Part shown: piece by piece, positions 46,442-54,043 of the stretch
How the letters are laid out: each line of letters begins with the position of its first letter
Numbering within the stretch: position 1 is the first letter of the stretch
Origin: Variovorax sp. E3
Lineage (GTDB): Bacteria > Pseudomonadota > Gammaproteobacteria > Burkholderiales > Burkholderiaceae_C
DNA length: 54,744 nt
Assembly: GCF_016082275.1 (NCBI RefSeq)
Contig: NZ_MOWM01000035.1
Coordinates: 1-54,744, forward strand
Direction: 5' to 3'
The notes under the pieces: model-generated
Database searches by the model: none
Told to the model about the DNA's origin: nothing
Seen by the model: only the letters and a program-made list of their open reading frames with translations
Position numbers and translations under genes: made by a program

Positions 46442-46455
46442 TGCAAACGATTGCA
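46442..46455. promoter_or_regulatory. LacI-type operator O1, dioxygenase promoter
   Basis: TGCAAACGATTGCA is palindromic around the central CG except at one position pair and lies ten bases before the dioxygenase ATG. Its twin at 46339-46352 is 103 bases away, a spacing that permits looping between two bound dimers. Confidence 0.72.
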
Positions 46456-46465
46456 AAGACCCGCC

Positions 46466-47331
46466 ATGAACATTGCCACCTCGCCCGGCTCGGTGCTGGG
46501 CTTCACCCTCGACGCCATGAAACGCACGCCCGACCCGCGCTTGCGCACCGTGATGGAGGCGGTCACGCGCCACCTGCACGCGCTGGTGCAGGAGGTGCGG
46601 CTGACCGAAGAAGAGTTCGAGCAGGCGCTCGAATTCATCGTCGCCATCGGCCATGCCACGGGCGAGACCAAGAACGAGGTGGTGCTGGCGGCGGACATCC
46701 TGGGCGTGTCGACCGTGGTCGCGCTGCAGAACAACCAGGACCCGCACGGCGAGTCGCCGGCCGCGCTGCTCGGCCCGTTCTGGCGCGCGAACTCGCCCGA
46801 CTGCGCGCTGGGCGACAGCATCGCGCGCTCGGGCACGCCGGGCATTCCGCTCGAGGTGACGGGCACCGTGCGCGACGGCCAGGGCCGGCCGGTGGCGGGT
46901 GCCACGGTCGACGTGTGGCAGGCCTCGCCCATCGGCCTCTATGAAAACCAGGACCCGTCGCAGGAAGACATGAACCTGCGCGGCCGCTTCGCCACCGACG
47001 CGAAGGGCGCTTTCACTTTCGCAGCGTGCGCCCCGCCGGCTACCCGGTGCCGACCGACGGCCCTTGCGGCGTGCTGCTGCGCGCACAGCAACGCCACCCG
47101 AACCGGCCCGCGCACCTGCACTTCATGGTGAGCAAGCCGGGACACAAGGTGCTGATCACCCAGGTGTTCGCGGACGACGACGAGAACCTGGAAAGCGACC
47201 CGACCTTCGGCGTGACGCGCAGGCTGATCGGCCGCTTCGCGCTGGCGCCCGACGGCCGGAGCGCGTCGATGCACCACGACTTCGAGCTCGAGCCCGGCGA
47301 GATGAAGTTCCCCCGGCCTCCCATTCCCTGA
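46466..47331 (+). CDS. Intradiol ring-cleavage dioxygenase, hydroxyquinol type (frameshifted)
   Basis: ATG 46466 begins MNIATSPGSVLGFTLDAMKRTPDPRL, the helical N-terminal dimer domain of catechol/hydroxyquinol 1,2-dioxygenases. The catalytic beta-sandwich follows: LLGPFWRANSP, VDVWQASPIGLYENQ with the first iron Tyr near 159. The frame slips near 47020; the remainder carries the other iron ligands, Tyr in RPAGYPVPTDGP and two His in NRPAHLHFMV. One added base gives 288 residues. It should cleave a 1,2-diol ring between the hydroxyls using Fe(III) and O2. Hydroxyquinol would give maleylacetate; the exact substrate is not proved. Confidence 0.87.
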
Positions 47332-47360
47332 ACCCACGCCTACCCACCACATCCATCACC

Positions 47361-48125
47361 ATGAGCTTCGATCCTGTTTCCAGACTCGACGGCAAGGTCG
47401 CCGTCATCACCGGCGGTTTAGGCGCCATCGGCTACGCCACGGCCACGCGGCTGGCCGCGCTCGGCGCGACCTGCGTGCTGCTGCACCGCAAGGGCGACGA
47501 CGCGGCCGCGCGCGCCGCCGCCCTGCCCTCTGCCCACGGCCAGCGCCACACGGCGATCCGCGCCGACATCGTCGACTCGGCGAGCCTGAATGCCGCCGCC
47601 GCCGAGGTGAAGGCCACGTTCGGGCGCTGCGACATCCTGGTCAACAGCGCGGGCCACACGCAGCCCGTGCCGGCCGCCGACCTCGACGCGCTGACCGACG
47701 AGCTCATCGACGACATCGTGCGCGCCAACTTCCGCGGCGTGTTCGCGACCATCCGCGCCTTTGCGCCGATGCTCAAGGCCAGCGGCGACGGGCTGGTGGC
47801 CAACATCTCGTCCATCGCGGGCTTCACGGGCGTGGGCAGCAACCTGGCCTACGTGGCGGCCAAGGCCGGGCTCGACGTGGTGGGCGACGCGCTGGCCAAG
47901 GCGCTGGCGCCGGCGGTGCGCGTGGTGTCGGTGTCGCCGGGCGCGGTGGAATCGGGCTTCGTGCCCGGGCGCGGCGCGGAGTTCGCGAACAAGATGGCCA
48001 GCACCACGCCGCTGGGCCGCATCGGCCTGCCCGACGACGTGGCCGCCACGGTCGAGGCGCTGGCCACCACGCTGCGCTTCGTGACGGGCACGCGCATCGT
48101 GGTCGACGGAGGGCGCCACCTGTGA
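47361..48125 (+). CDS. Short-chain dehydrogenase/reductase
   Basis: 254 residues, classical SDR. The cofactor motif is ITGGLGAIGYATA, with NSAG in the middle, the catalytic Ser in NISSIAGFTG and Tyr-x3-Lys in LAYVAAKAG; the C-terminus RIVVDGGRHL is typical. It follows the dioxygenase by 29 bases and its stop overlaps the next start by four bases. Probably an NAD(P)-dependent alcohol/ketone step before or after ring cleavage. Maleylacetate reductases belong to other families, so that role would be unusual. Confidence 0.92.
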   Translation: MSFDPVSRLDGKVAVITGGLGAIGYATATRLAALGATCVLLHRKGDDAAARAAALPSAHGQRHTAIRADIVDSASLNAAAAEVKATFGRCDILVNSAGHTQPVPAADLDALTDELIDDIVRANFRGVFATIRAFAPMLKASGDGLVANISSIAGFTGVGSNLAYVAAKAGLDVVGDALAKALAPAVRVVSVSPGAVESGFVPGRGAEFANKMASTTPLGRIGLPDDVAATVEALATTLRFVTGTRIVVDGGRHL

Positions 48126-49015
48126 GCGCCGCTACCAAGACGCTCATCACCTGCGCGGTCACGGGCAACCTCGTGAAGCCGGAGCAGACGCCGCACCTGC
48201 CGATCACGCCGGTGCAGATCGCCGACGAATGCCTGGCGGCGGCCGAGGCCGGCGCGGCGCAGGTGCATATTCATGTGCGCCATCCGGAGACGGGCAAGCC
48301 GTCGATGGAGGTCGAGCTGTACCGCGAGGTGGTCGAGCGCATCCGCCGCGAGAACCGCGAGCTGATCGTCAACCTCACGACCGGGCCCGGCGGGCGCTTC
48401 GTTCCGGGCGAAGACGACCCGAAGGTGGCCGCGCCGGGCACCACGCTGCTGCCGCCCGAGAAGCGCGTGGAGCACATCGCGCTCATCAAGCCCGACGTGT
48501 GTTCGCTCGACCTCAACACGATGAACTCGGGCCCCGACGTGGTCATCAACACGCCGAGGAATGTGCGGCGCATGGCGAAGGTGATGCGCGAGGCGGGCGT
48601 GAAGCCGGAGCTGGAAATTTTCGATTCGGGCGACATCAACCTGGCGCTCGACCTGATCGCCGACGGCACGCTCGACGGGCCGGCCATGTGGACCTTCGTG
48701 CTCGGCGTGAAGTACGGCTTCGCACCCACGCCGGAGACGCTGCTCTACGCCCGCAACATGTTGCCGCGCGGCGCGTTCTGGAGCGCCTTCGGCATCGGCC
48801 GCATGGAGTTCCCGATCGTCGCGCAGTCGTGGCTGCTGGGCGGCCATGTGCGCGTGGGCATGGAAGACAACATCTACCTCGAAAAGGGCGTGCTCGCCGA
48901 GAGCAATGCGCAGCTCGTGGCCAAGGCACGAGACATTCTCTTGAGCCTGGGCGGTGAAGTAGCGAATCCGCGTGAGGCGCGTGCGATGTTGGGGCTGCCG
49001 GTTGGGCGGGGCTAG
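48122..49015 (+). CDS. Beta-keto acid cleavage enzyme (BKACE, DUF849)
   Basis: 297 residues from GTG 48122 (GTGA overlap with the SDR). The TIM-barrel BKACE marks are present: LITCAVTGN, zinc ligands in VHIHVR (His49, His51), LIVNLTTGPGGRF, and VRVGMEDNIYLEKG with the late Glu ligand. The family condenses a beta-keto acid with acetyl-CoA to give acetoacetate and a new acyl-CoA; beta-ketoadipate is one known substrate type. Next to an intradiol dioxygenase this suggests a CoA-transferase-free exit from ring cleavage. The true keto acid is unknown. Confidence 0.92.
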   Translation: MSAATKTLITCAVTGNLVKPEQTPHLPITPVQIADECLAAAEAGAAQVHIHVRHPETGKPSMEVELYREVVERIRRENRELIVNLTTGPGGRFVPGEDDPKVAAPGTTLLPPEKRVEHIALIKPDVCSLDLNTMNSGPDVVINTPRNVRRMAKVMREAGVKPELEIFDSGDINLALDLIADGTLDGPAMWTFVLGVKYGFAPTPETLLYARNMLPRGAFWSAFGIGRMEFPIVAQSWLLGGHVRVGMEDNIYLEKGVLAESNAQLVAKARDILLSLGGEVANPREARAMLGLPVGRG

Positions 49016-49050
49016 CGTGGCCCCCTGCATCTCTTGTTTTGCGTCCGGTC

Positions 49051-49155
49051 GTTCAGGGCGCGATCACGCCGACGGGGTGCCTTGCTCCGCGAATGTCCCC
49101 CGGCCTGCGGCCTCCTCCTTTATTTCGCTGCGCAAGGCACCCCATCGACGTGACC
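49051..49155 (-). repeat. Structured repeat, copy C (inverted)
   Basis: Read on the minus strand it has the same invariant strands as copies A and B, GCAGCGAAATAAAGGAGGA (49131-49113) and GGGGGACATTCGCGGA (49101-49086). The apical hairpin is GGCC-GCA-GGCC instead of GGGGC-GCA-GCCCC, and the long 24-bp helix (49132-49155 with 49062-49085) has a largely different sequence but full pairing, including three G-U pairs. GTTCAGGGCG at 49051-49060 is the exact inverse of CGCCCTGAAC at 49302-49311, so copies C and B form one head-to-head unit. Confidence 0.75.
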
Positions 49156-49167
49156 GTTATGCGGAGC

Positions 49168-49314
49168 GGTCGTTGATCGGCGAGCACCAGCAGCGTGCCC
49201 AAGTGCACAGGGCATCGGGTGCTCCCCGCAGCGAAATAAAGGAGGAGGGGCGAAGCCCCGGGGGACATTCGCGGAGGGGAGTACCCGGTGTCCTGTGCAC
49301 ACGCCCTGAACAGC
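49168..49314 (+). repeat. Structured repeat, copy B
   Basis: This 147-base segment differs from copy A at four positions. The 25-bp helix is 49203-49227 with 49276-49300 (three G-U pairs), the apical hairpin is GGGGC-GAA-GCCCC (49247-49259), and the invariant strands are identical to those in A and C. It ends 40 bases before the start of the MDR oxidoreductase gene. With copy C it fills the 339-base gap between the BKACE and MDR genes; nothing else is seen there. Confidence 0.8.
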
Positions 49315-49354
49315 AGCACAAGCAATCCAAAACACAGCAAGCAGGAATCCAAAG

Positions 49355-50362
49355 ATGAACGTCGCTGCCATGCACACGACCCACACCTCCCGCGCATTGC
49401 GGGTGAACGAAAAAGCCGCCAACCTCGATGCGCTGCAACTGCACGCCGCGCCGCAGGCCGAACCGACGCCGCCTGCCGGCCACGCGGTGGTACGCATCGC
49501 CGCCGCTGCAGTGAACCCCAGCGACGTCAAGGCGACGCTGGGCATCATGCCGCAGGCCGTGTGGCCACGGACCCCGGGGCGCGACTTCGCGGGCACGGTC
49601 GTGAGCGGGCCGTCTGAATGGATCGGGCGCGAGGTCTATGGCTCCGGCGGCGATGTCGGCATCACGCGTGACGGCTCGCATGCGCGTTATCTCGTGCTGC
49701 CCGAACAGGCGCTGCGCGCCAAGCCCCAGGGCATCTCGATGGACGAAGCCGGCGCGGTGGGCGTGCCCTTCGTGACCGCTTATGAAGGCTTTCGGCGCAG
49801 CGGCATGCCGCAGGCGGGGCAGACGGTGCTGGTGCTCGGCGCCAACGGCAAGGTCGGGCAGGCTGCTGTTCAACTGGCTTCACAAGCCGGCGCCCGCGTG
49901 ATCGCGGTGCAGCGGCACGCGGGGCCGTTCGAGGGCTTTGCCAGCGGGGCCGTCGATGTGATCGATGCGCGCCACCACGCCGACGTGGGCGCGCAGGTGC
50001 GCGAACTGACCGACGGGCGCGGCGCGCACATCGTCTACAACACCGTGGGCAGCGCCTACTTCGAGGCCGCCAACAAGGCGATGGCCAAGGGCGCGACGCA
50101 GATCTTCATCGCCACGCACGAGCGCGCAGTGCCCTTCGACATCTTCGCGTTCTACCGGGGCATGCACACCTTCGTGGGCATCGACTCGCTGGCCATGGAC
50201 TGCATCGCCAGCACCGCGCAGCTCGACGCCATGCGCGACGGCTTCGAGCGCGGCACGTTGAAGCCCTTTCCCGTGGCACGCGGCTTCACGCTCGACGAAG
50301 CGATCGACGCCTATCGGCTGGTGCTCTCGGGCAGCACCGACCGCGTCGTGCTGCGGCCCTGA
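49355..50362 (+). CDS. Quinone oxidoreductase-like MDR protein
   Basis: 335 residues. A GroES-like N-terminal domain (AVVRIAAAAVNPSDVKATLG, GRDFAGTVVSG) and a Rossmann domain (TVLVLGANGKVGQAAVQLASQ) define the zinc-independent quinone-oxidoreductase branch; the catalytic-zinc Cys/His set is absent. It reduces enones or quinones with NADPH. AGGAA lies about seven bases before the ATG. In this neighbourhood a role in reducing an unsaturated keto acid such as maleylacetate is possible but unproved. Confidence 0.9.
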   Translation: MNVAAMHTTHTSRALRVNEKAANLDALQLHAAPQAEPTPPAGHAVVRIAAAAVNPSDVKATLGIMPQAVWPRTPGRDFAGTVVSGPSEWIGREVYGSGGDVGITRDGSHARYLVLPEQALRAKPQGISMDEAGAVGVPFVTAYEGFRRSGMPQAGQTVLVLGANGKVGQAAVQLASQAGARVIAVQRHAGPFEGFASGAVDVIDARHHADVGAQVRELTDGRGAHIVYNTVGSAYFEAANKAMAKGATQIFIATHERAVPFDIFAFYRGMHTFVGIDSLAMDCIASTAQLDAMRDGFERGTLKPFPVARGFTLDEAIDAYRLVLSGSTDRVVLRP

Positions 50363-50391
50363 ACCACCCCCTCCCTCCTGGAGCACACCCC

Positions 50392-50748
50392 ATGCACGTG
50401 ACCCGTTTCAGCGAGGCGCCGCACTATGAGGCGCCCAATCATTTCGACATGCGCTGCCTGCGCCTGCAAGGCAAGGAAGCCGGCCCCTCGACGCAGATGT
50501 GGATGGGCATGAGCCAGATCCTGCCGGGCGGCCACACCGGGCTCGACGGCTCGCCGATGGAAAAGCTCTACCTCGTGCTCGAAGGCCAGTTGCACGTGGT
50601 CGGCGAGATCGACGGCGCGCACCAGGAAGACGTGCTCCAGGCCTACGACAGCTGCCGCTTCGCGCCCGGTGAAAAGCGCCAGCTGGAGAACCGCACGAAC
50701 CGGCCGGTGCTGGTCGCGCTGGTGATGCCGCACGCGCCGCCCGCCTAG
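50392..50748 (+). CDS. Cupin-domain protein
   Basis: 118 residues, a single cupin barrel. The first cupin motif is around PGGHTGLDGSPMEKLYLVLEGQLHVVGE and the second around CRFAPGEKRQLENRTNRP. Metal-binding His residues are fewer than in classical cupins. It follows the MDR gene by 29 bases with GGAG upstream. Small cupins in catabolic operons can be dioxygenases, isomerases or ligand-binding proteins; the role is open. Confidence 0.82.
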   Translation: MHVTRFSEAPHYEAPNHFDMRCLRLQGKEAGPSTQMWMGMSQILPGGHTGLDGSPMEKLYLVLEGQLHVVGEIDGAHQEDVLQAYDSCRFAPGEKRQLENRTNRPVLVALVMPHAPPA

Positions 50749-50809
50749 CGCCTCCCCTTTTTTCCAGTCATTCATTGCTCGACCAATTAAATCAACGGAG
50801 ACAAGACGC

Positions 50810-51802
50810 ATGAAGAAGACATTCACCTGGAGCCGCAGGCAGGCGCTGGCGGCGGCGGCCACGGCACTCGCGGCCTGCGCGCTCACCGGCGCGCACGCGC
50901 AGGGCCCCTGGCCGGGCACGCAGCCCATCAAGCTGGTCGTGCCGTTCACGGCGGGCAGCGGCACCGACATCGTCGCGCGGCTCGTGGCCGAGAAGCTCGG
51001 GCCGGCGCTGGGCACCAGCGTCATCGTGGACAACAAGCCCGGCGCGGGCGGCACGCTGGGCGCGGCCATCACGGCCAAGTCGCCGGCCGACGGCTACACG
51101 CTGCTGGTGCACTCGGCGGGCCACCTCGTGAACCCGTGGATCTACAAGGGCCTGTCCTACGACACGCTCAAGGACTTCACCGGCATCACGCCCATGGCCA
51201 GCCTGCCCAACGTGCTGGTGACGGCGCCGTCGCACTTCAGCGACGTGAAAGACCTCGTGGCCAAGGTCAAGGCCAAGCCCGGCGGCTTCAACTACGGCTC
51301 GGCGGGCAACGGCTCGGCCACGCACATGAACGCCGAGGTGTTCCGCCTCGCGGCCGGCATCGACGCGCAGCACGTGCCCTTTCGCGGCACGCCCGAGGCC
51401 ATGACCGAGGTGATGGCCGGGCGCGTCGACTGGTTCTTCGCGCCGATGGTGTCGGCCCTGCCGCTCATCAAGACCGGCAAACTGCAGGCGCTGGCCGTGG
51501 GCACGGGCAAGCGCTCGTCGGCGCTGCCCGATGCGCCGACGACGGTGGAAGCCGGCGTGCCGGGCTCCGAGTACCTGTTCTGGGTCGGGCTGTTCGCGCC
51601 CGCGAAAACGCCGCAGCCGGTGGTCGACCGCCTGCAGGCCGAGGTCGCGAAGATCATGGTGTCGCCCGAGCTGAAGGAGCGGCTCGAAAAGCTCGGCGCC
51701 GAGCCCTTCACCATGTCGTCGGCGCAGTTCAACAAGTTCATCGTCGACGAGACCGGCAAGGCCCAGCAGGTGGTCAAGGCCGCGAGCATCAAGGTCGACT
51801 GA
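50810..51802 (+). CDS. Bug/TctC-family tripartite transporter receptor
   Basis: 330 residues with a signal peptide (WSRRQALAAAATALAACALTGAHAQ, with a twin-Arg-like start). Bug-family marks: IKLVVPFTAGSGTDIVARLVAEKL, VIVDNKPGAGGTLGA, YGSAGNGSATHM, HVPFRGTPEAM, LPDAPTTVEAGVPG. These periplasmic proteins bind carboxylates or aromatics; TctA/TctB permeases are not nearby, as is common in Comamonadaceae. GGAGA precedes the ATG. Its stop overlaps the amidohydrolase start by one base. Confidence 0.92.
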   Translation: MKKTFTWSRRQALAAAATALAACALTGAHAQGPWPGTQPIKLVVPFTAGSGTDIVARLVAEKLGPALGTSVIVDNKPGAGGTLGAAITAKSPADGYTLLVHSAGHLVNPWIYKGLSYDTLKDFTGITPMASLPNVLVTAPSHFSDVKDLVAKVKAKPGGFNYGSAGNGSATHMNAEVFRLAAGIDAQHVPFRGTPEAMTEVMAGRVDWFFAPMVSALPLIKTGKLQALAVGTGKRSSALPDAPTTVEAGVPGSEYLFWVGLFAPAKTPQPVVDRLQAEVAKIMVSPELKERLEKLGAEPFTMSSAQFNKFIVDETGKAQQVVKAASIKVD

Positions 51803-53553
51803 TGAAGCTCAACCCCAGTCTTCGCGCACTTCGTGTCGCTACGCCAACCCCCTTGCAGGGAGCGACACCCGCGGCCCGGCAAAGCCGGTTTTGCGGTGTC
51901 CCTGGCAAGGGACTGGTGCTTGCCAGCCTCTTCGCCCTGACCCTTGCCGCGCAGGCGCAACCGGCAGACCTGGTCGTCACCCACGCAAAGATCGTCACGC
52001 TCGACGCCGCCGGCACCACCGCGCAGGCGCTCGCGGTGCGGGACGGCCGCATCGTGGCCGTCGGCAACGCCGCGCAGATGCGCGCGCTCTCTGGCCCCGC
52101 CACGCGCACCGTGGACGCGGGCGGGCGCACCGTCATTCCGGGCCTGATCGACTCGCACATGCACGCGGTGCGCGCCGCGCTGAGCTACTCGACCGAGGTC
52201 AACTGGATCGGCGCGGGCACCATCGCCGAGGCCATGGCGCGCATCCGCACGGCCGCCGCCAACGCACGCCCCGGCGGCTGGCTGATCGTGGCCGGCGGCT
52301 GGACCGAGCAGCAGTTCGCCGAGCGCCGCCGCCCGACGCTGGCCGAGCTGCAGGAGGCCGCGCCCGACCATCCCGTGTACGTGCAGCTCTTCTACGAAGC
52401 GGTGGTGATGACGCCGAAGGCGCTCCAGGCGCTGGGCGTTCCCGCCGGCACCCTGCCCGCTGGCATGAAGCCTTCGCCCGACGGCGCGCCGGGCTGGATG
52501 ACCGGCGACATCGTCGGCATCTCGGCGCTGTTCGACAAGCTGCCCAAGCCCACCTACGCCGACAACGTGGCCGGTACGCGCGCCTTCTTCACCGAGCTGA
52601 ACCGGCTCGGCATCACGGGCCTGGTGGACCCGGGTGGCTTCAGCATCGCGCCCTCGCAGTACGCGGCGCTGTTCGAGCTGTGGCGCGAGAAGGCGCTGAC
52701 GCTGCGCGTGGCCTACAGCGTGTTCGCGCAGAAGCCCGGCGCCGAGCTGCAGGAGTTTCGCGACCTCACGCAGATGCTGCCGATGGGCTTCGGCGACGAC
52801 ATGCTCAAGTTCAACGGCCTGGGTGAACGCGTGACGCTCGCGATGTACAACAACAACTTCCCCGACGAAGCGGTGAAGGCGAAGTTCTACGAGCTCGTGC
52901 GATGGGCGGCGCAGCGCAAGCTCGCCGTCACCATCCACTGGCAGGAGAACGGCTCGGTCGACCACCTGCTGGGCCTGTACGAGAAGCTGAACGCCGAAGT
53001 GCCGATCAAGGACCTGCGCTGGTCGATCGCGCACCTGGACGACGCCTCCCCCGAGACGCTGGCGCGCATGAAGGCGCTGGGCATCGGCTGGACCATGCAG
53101 GACGCGATGTACTTCCAGGGCGACCGCATGCTCGCCGTGCGCGGCGACGCGGCGCGGCGCATGCCGCCCATCGGCACCGCGCTGCGCGCCGGCGTGAACG
53201 TGGGCGCAGGCACCGACGCGCACCGCGTGGCCTCGTACAACCCCTTCGTCGCCTTGCAGTGGATGCTCGACGGCAAGACGGTGAGCGGCAAGGCCATGCG
53301 CGGCCCCGACGAAACGCCCACGCGCGAGCAGGCGCTGCGCCTGTATACGGCGGGCAGCGCGTGGTTCAGCTTCGACGAGAACCGGCGCGGCACGCTGGAG
53401 GTCGGCAAGCTCGCGGACTTCGCGGTGCTCGACCAGGACTTTCTGGCCGTGCCGGTGGAACGCATCGGCAAGACGACGTCGCTGATGACGGTGGTGGGCG
53501 GGCGCGTGGTGTACGCGGCGCGGCCCTTTGATGCCGCGGCCTCGGCGCAGTAG
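51802..53553 (+). CDS. Amidohydrolase (YtcJ-like), exported
   Basis: 583 residues. The metal-dependent amidohydrolase fold is clear: N-terminal DLVVTHAKIVTLDAAG and GGRTVIPGLIDSHMHAVRAAL with the H-x-H pair, His in VTIHWQENGS and IAHLDDA, and the late Asp in VGAGTDAHRV. The signal-peptide core (LVLASLFALTLAAQAQ) comes unusually late, at about residue 38-53, because an in-frame palindromic insert (51850-51911) occupies codons 17-37. It is coupled to the Bug receptor gene. Substrate unknown; family members hydrolyse amides, formamides or cyclic imides. Confidence 0.88.
   Translation: MKLNPSLRALRVATPTPLQGATPAARQSRFCGVPGKGLVLASLFALTLAAQAQPADLVVTHAKIVTLDAAGTTAQALAVRDGRIVAVGNAAQMRALSGPATRTVDAGGRTVIPGLIDSHMHAVRAALSYSTEVNWIGAGTIAEAMARIRTAAANARPGGWLIVAGGWTEQQFAERRRPTLAELQEAAPDHPVYVQLFYEAVVMTPKALQALGVPAGTLPAGMKPSPDGAPGWMTGDIVGISALFDKLPKPTYADNVAGTRAFFTELNRLGITGLVDPGGFSIAPSQYAALFELWREKALTLRVAYSVFAQKPGAELQEFRDLTQMLPMGFGDDMLKFNGLGERVTLAMYNNNFPDEAVKAKFYELVRWAAQRKLAVTIHWQENGSVDHLLGLYEKLNAEVPIKDLRWSIAHLDDASPETLARMKALGIGWTMQDAMYFQGDRMLAVRGDAARRMPPIGTALRAGVNVGAGTDAHRVASYNPFVALQWMLDGKTVSGKAMRGPDETPTREQALRLYTAGSAWFSFDENRRGTLEVGKLADFAVLDQDFLAVPVERIGKTTSLMTVVGGRVVYAARPFDAAASAQ
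51850..51911. repeat. Palindromic REP-like insert inside the amidohydrolase gene
   Basis: Outer arms CCCTTGC and GCAAGGG, middle arms AGGGA..GACACC and GGTGTCCCT, and an inner hairpin CCGGC-AAA-GCCGG form a 62-base imperfect palindrome. It lies wholly inside the coding frame, between the start codon and the signal-peptide core, and keeps the frame open. It is unrelated to the repeat at 41131/49051/49168. Confidence 0.6.
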
Positions 53554-53952
53554 TTATCGCGTGGCCGCGACGCAGTCGATCTCGATGTCGAACTTCCCCG
53601 GCCACGCGGGCACGCAGACGAAGATGCGCGCGGGCGGGTCGTTCGGAAAGTAGCGCGCATAGATGGCGTTGACCGCCGCGAACTTCTCGACCGAGGTGCA
53701 ATACACGTTGCACTTGAGCACGTGGCCGAGCGAGGAGCCGGCGGTCTCCAGGCACAGCCTGAGCTGCTCGAGCACCAGCTCGGCCTGCCGCTCGAGCGAG
53801 GCGTCGAGCACCACCTGCCCGGTGGCCGGGTCGAACGGCGGCAGGCCCGACACGTACACCGTGTCGCCGTGGCGCGTGGCGACCGAGACCGGGGCCTTCC
53901 AGTTGTCCAGCCAGGTCGACAGCGGTTCGACACGGATGACTTCGCGTTGCAT
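53554..53952 (-). CDS. RidA/YjgF-family protein, Rid4-7-like
   Basis: 132 residues from ATG 53952, the usual RidA size. Family marks include VYVSGLPPFDPATGQVV and FAAVNAIYARYF. The Arg needed for enamine/imine deaminase activity in RidA (in VARLPK) aligns with Ala here (VCVPAWPGK), so this copy likely belongs to the Rid4-7 group that lacks that activity. It converges with the amidohydrolase gene with no gap. Rid relatives in catabolic clusters often act on reactive intermediates. Confidence 0.88.
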   Translation of the reverse strand: MQREVIRVEPLSTWLDNWKAPVSVATRHGDTVYVSGLPPFDPATGQVVLDASLERQAELVLEQLRLCLETAGSSLGHVLKCNVYCTSVEKFAAVNAIYARYFPNDPPARIFVCVPAWPGKFDIEIDCVAATR

Positions 53953-54043
53953 GGGGTGCGCTTTCTTCCGAGGGGTGAGATGCCGCCGATGATGTCGGCG
54001 AAGGCACCGCCTCGCTTCGCTCCCCGACGAAGGATGGCGTGCG

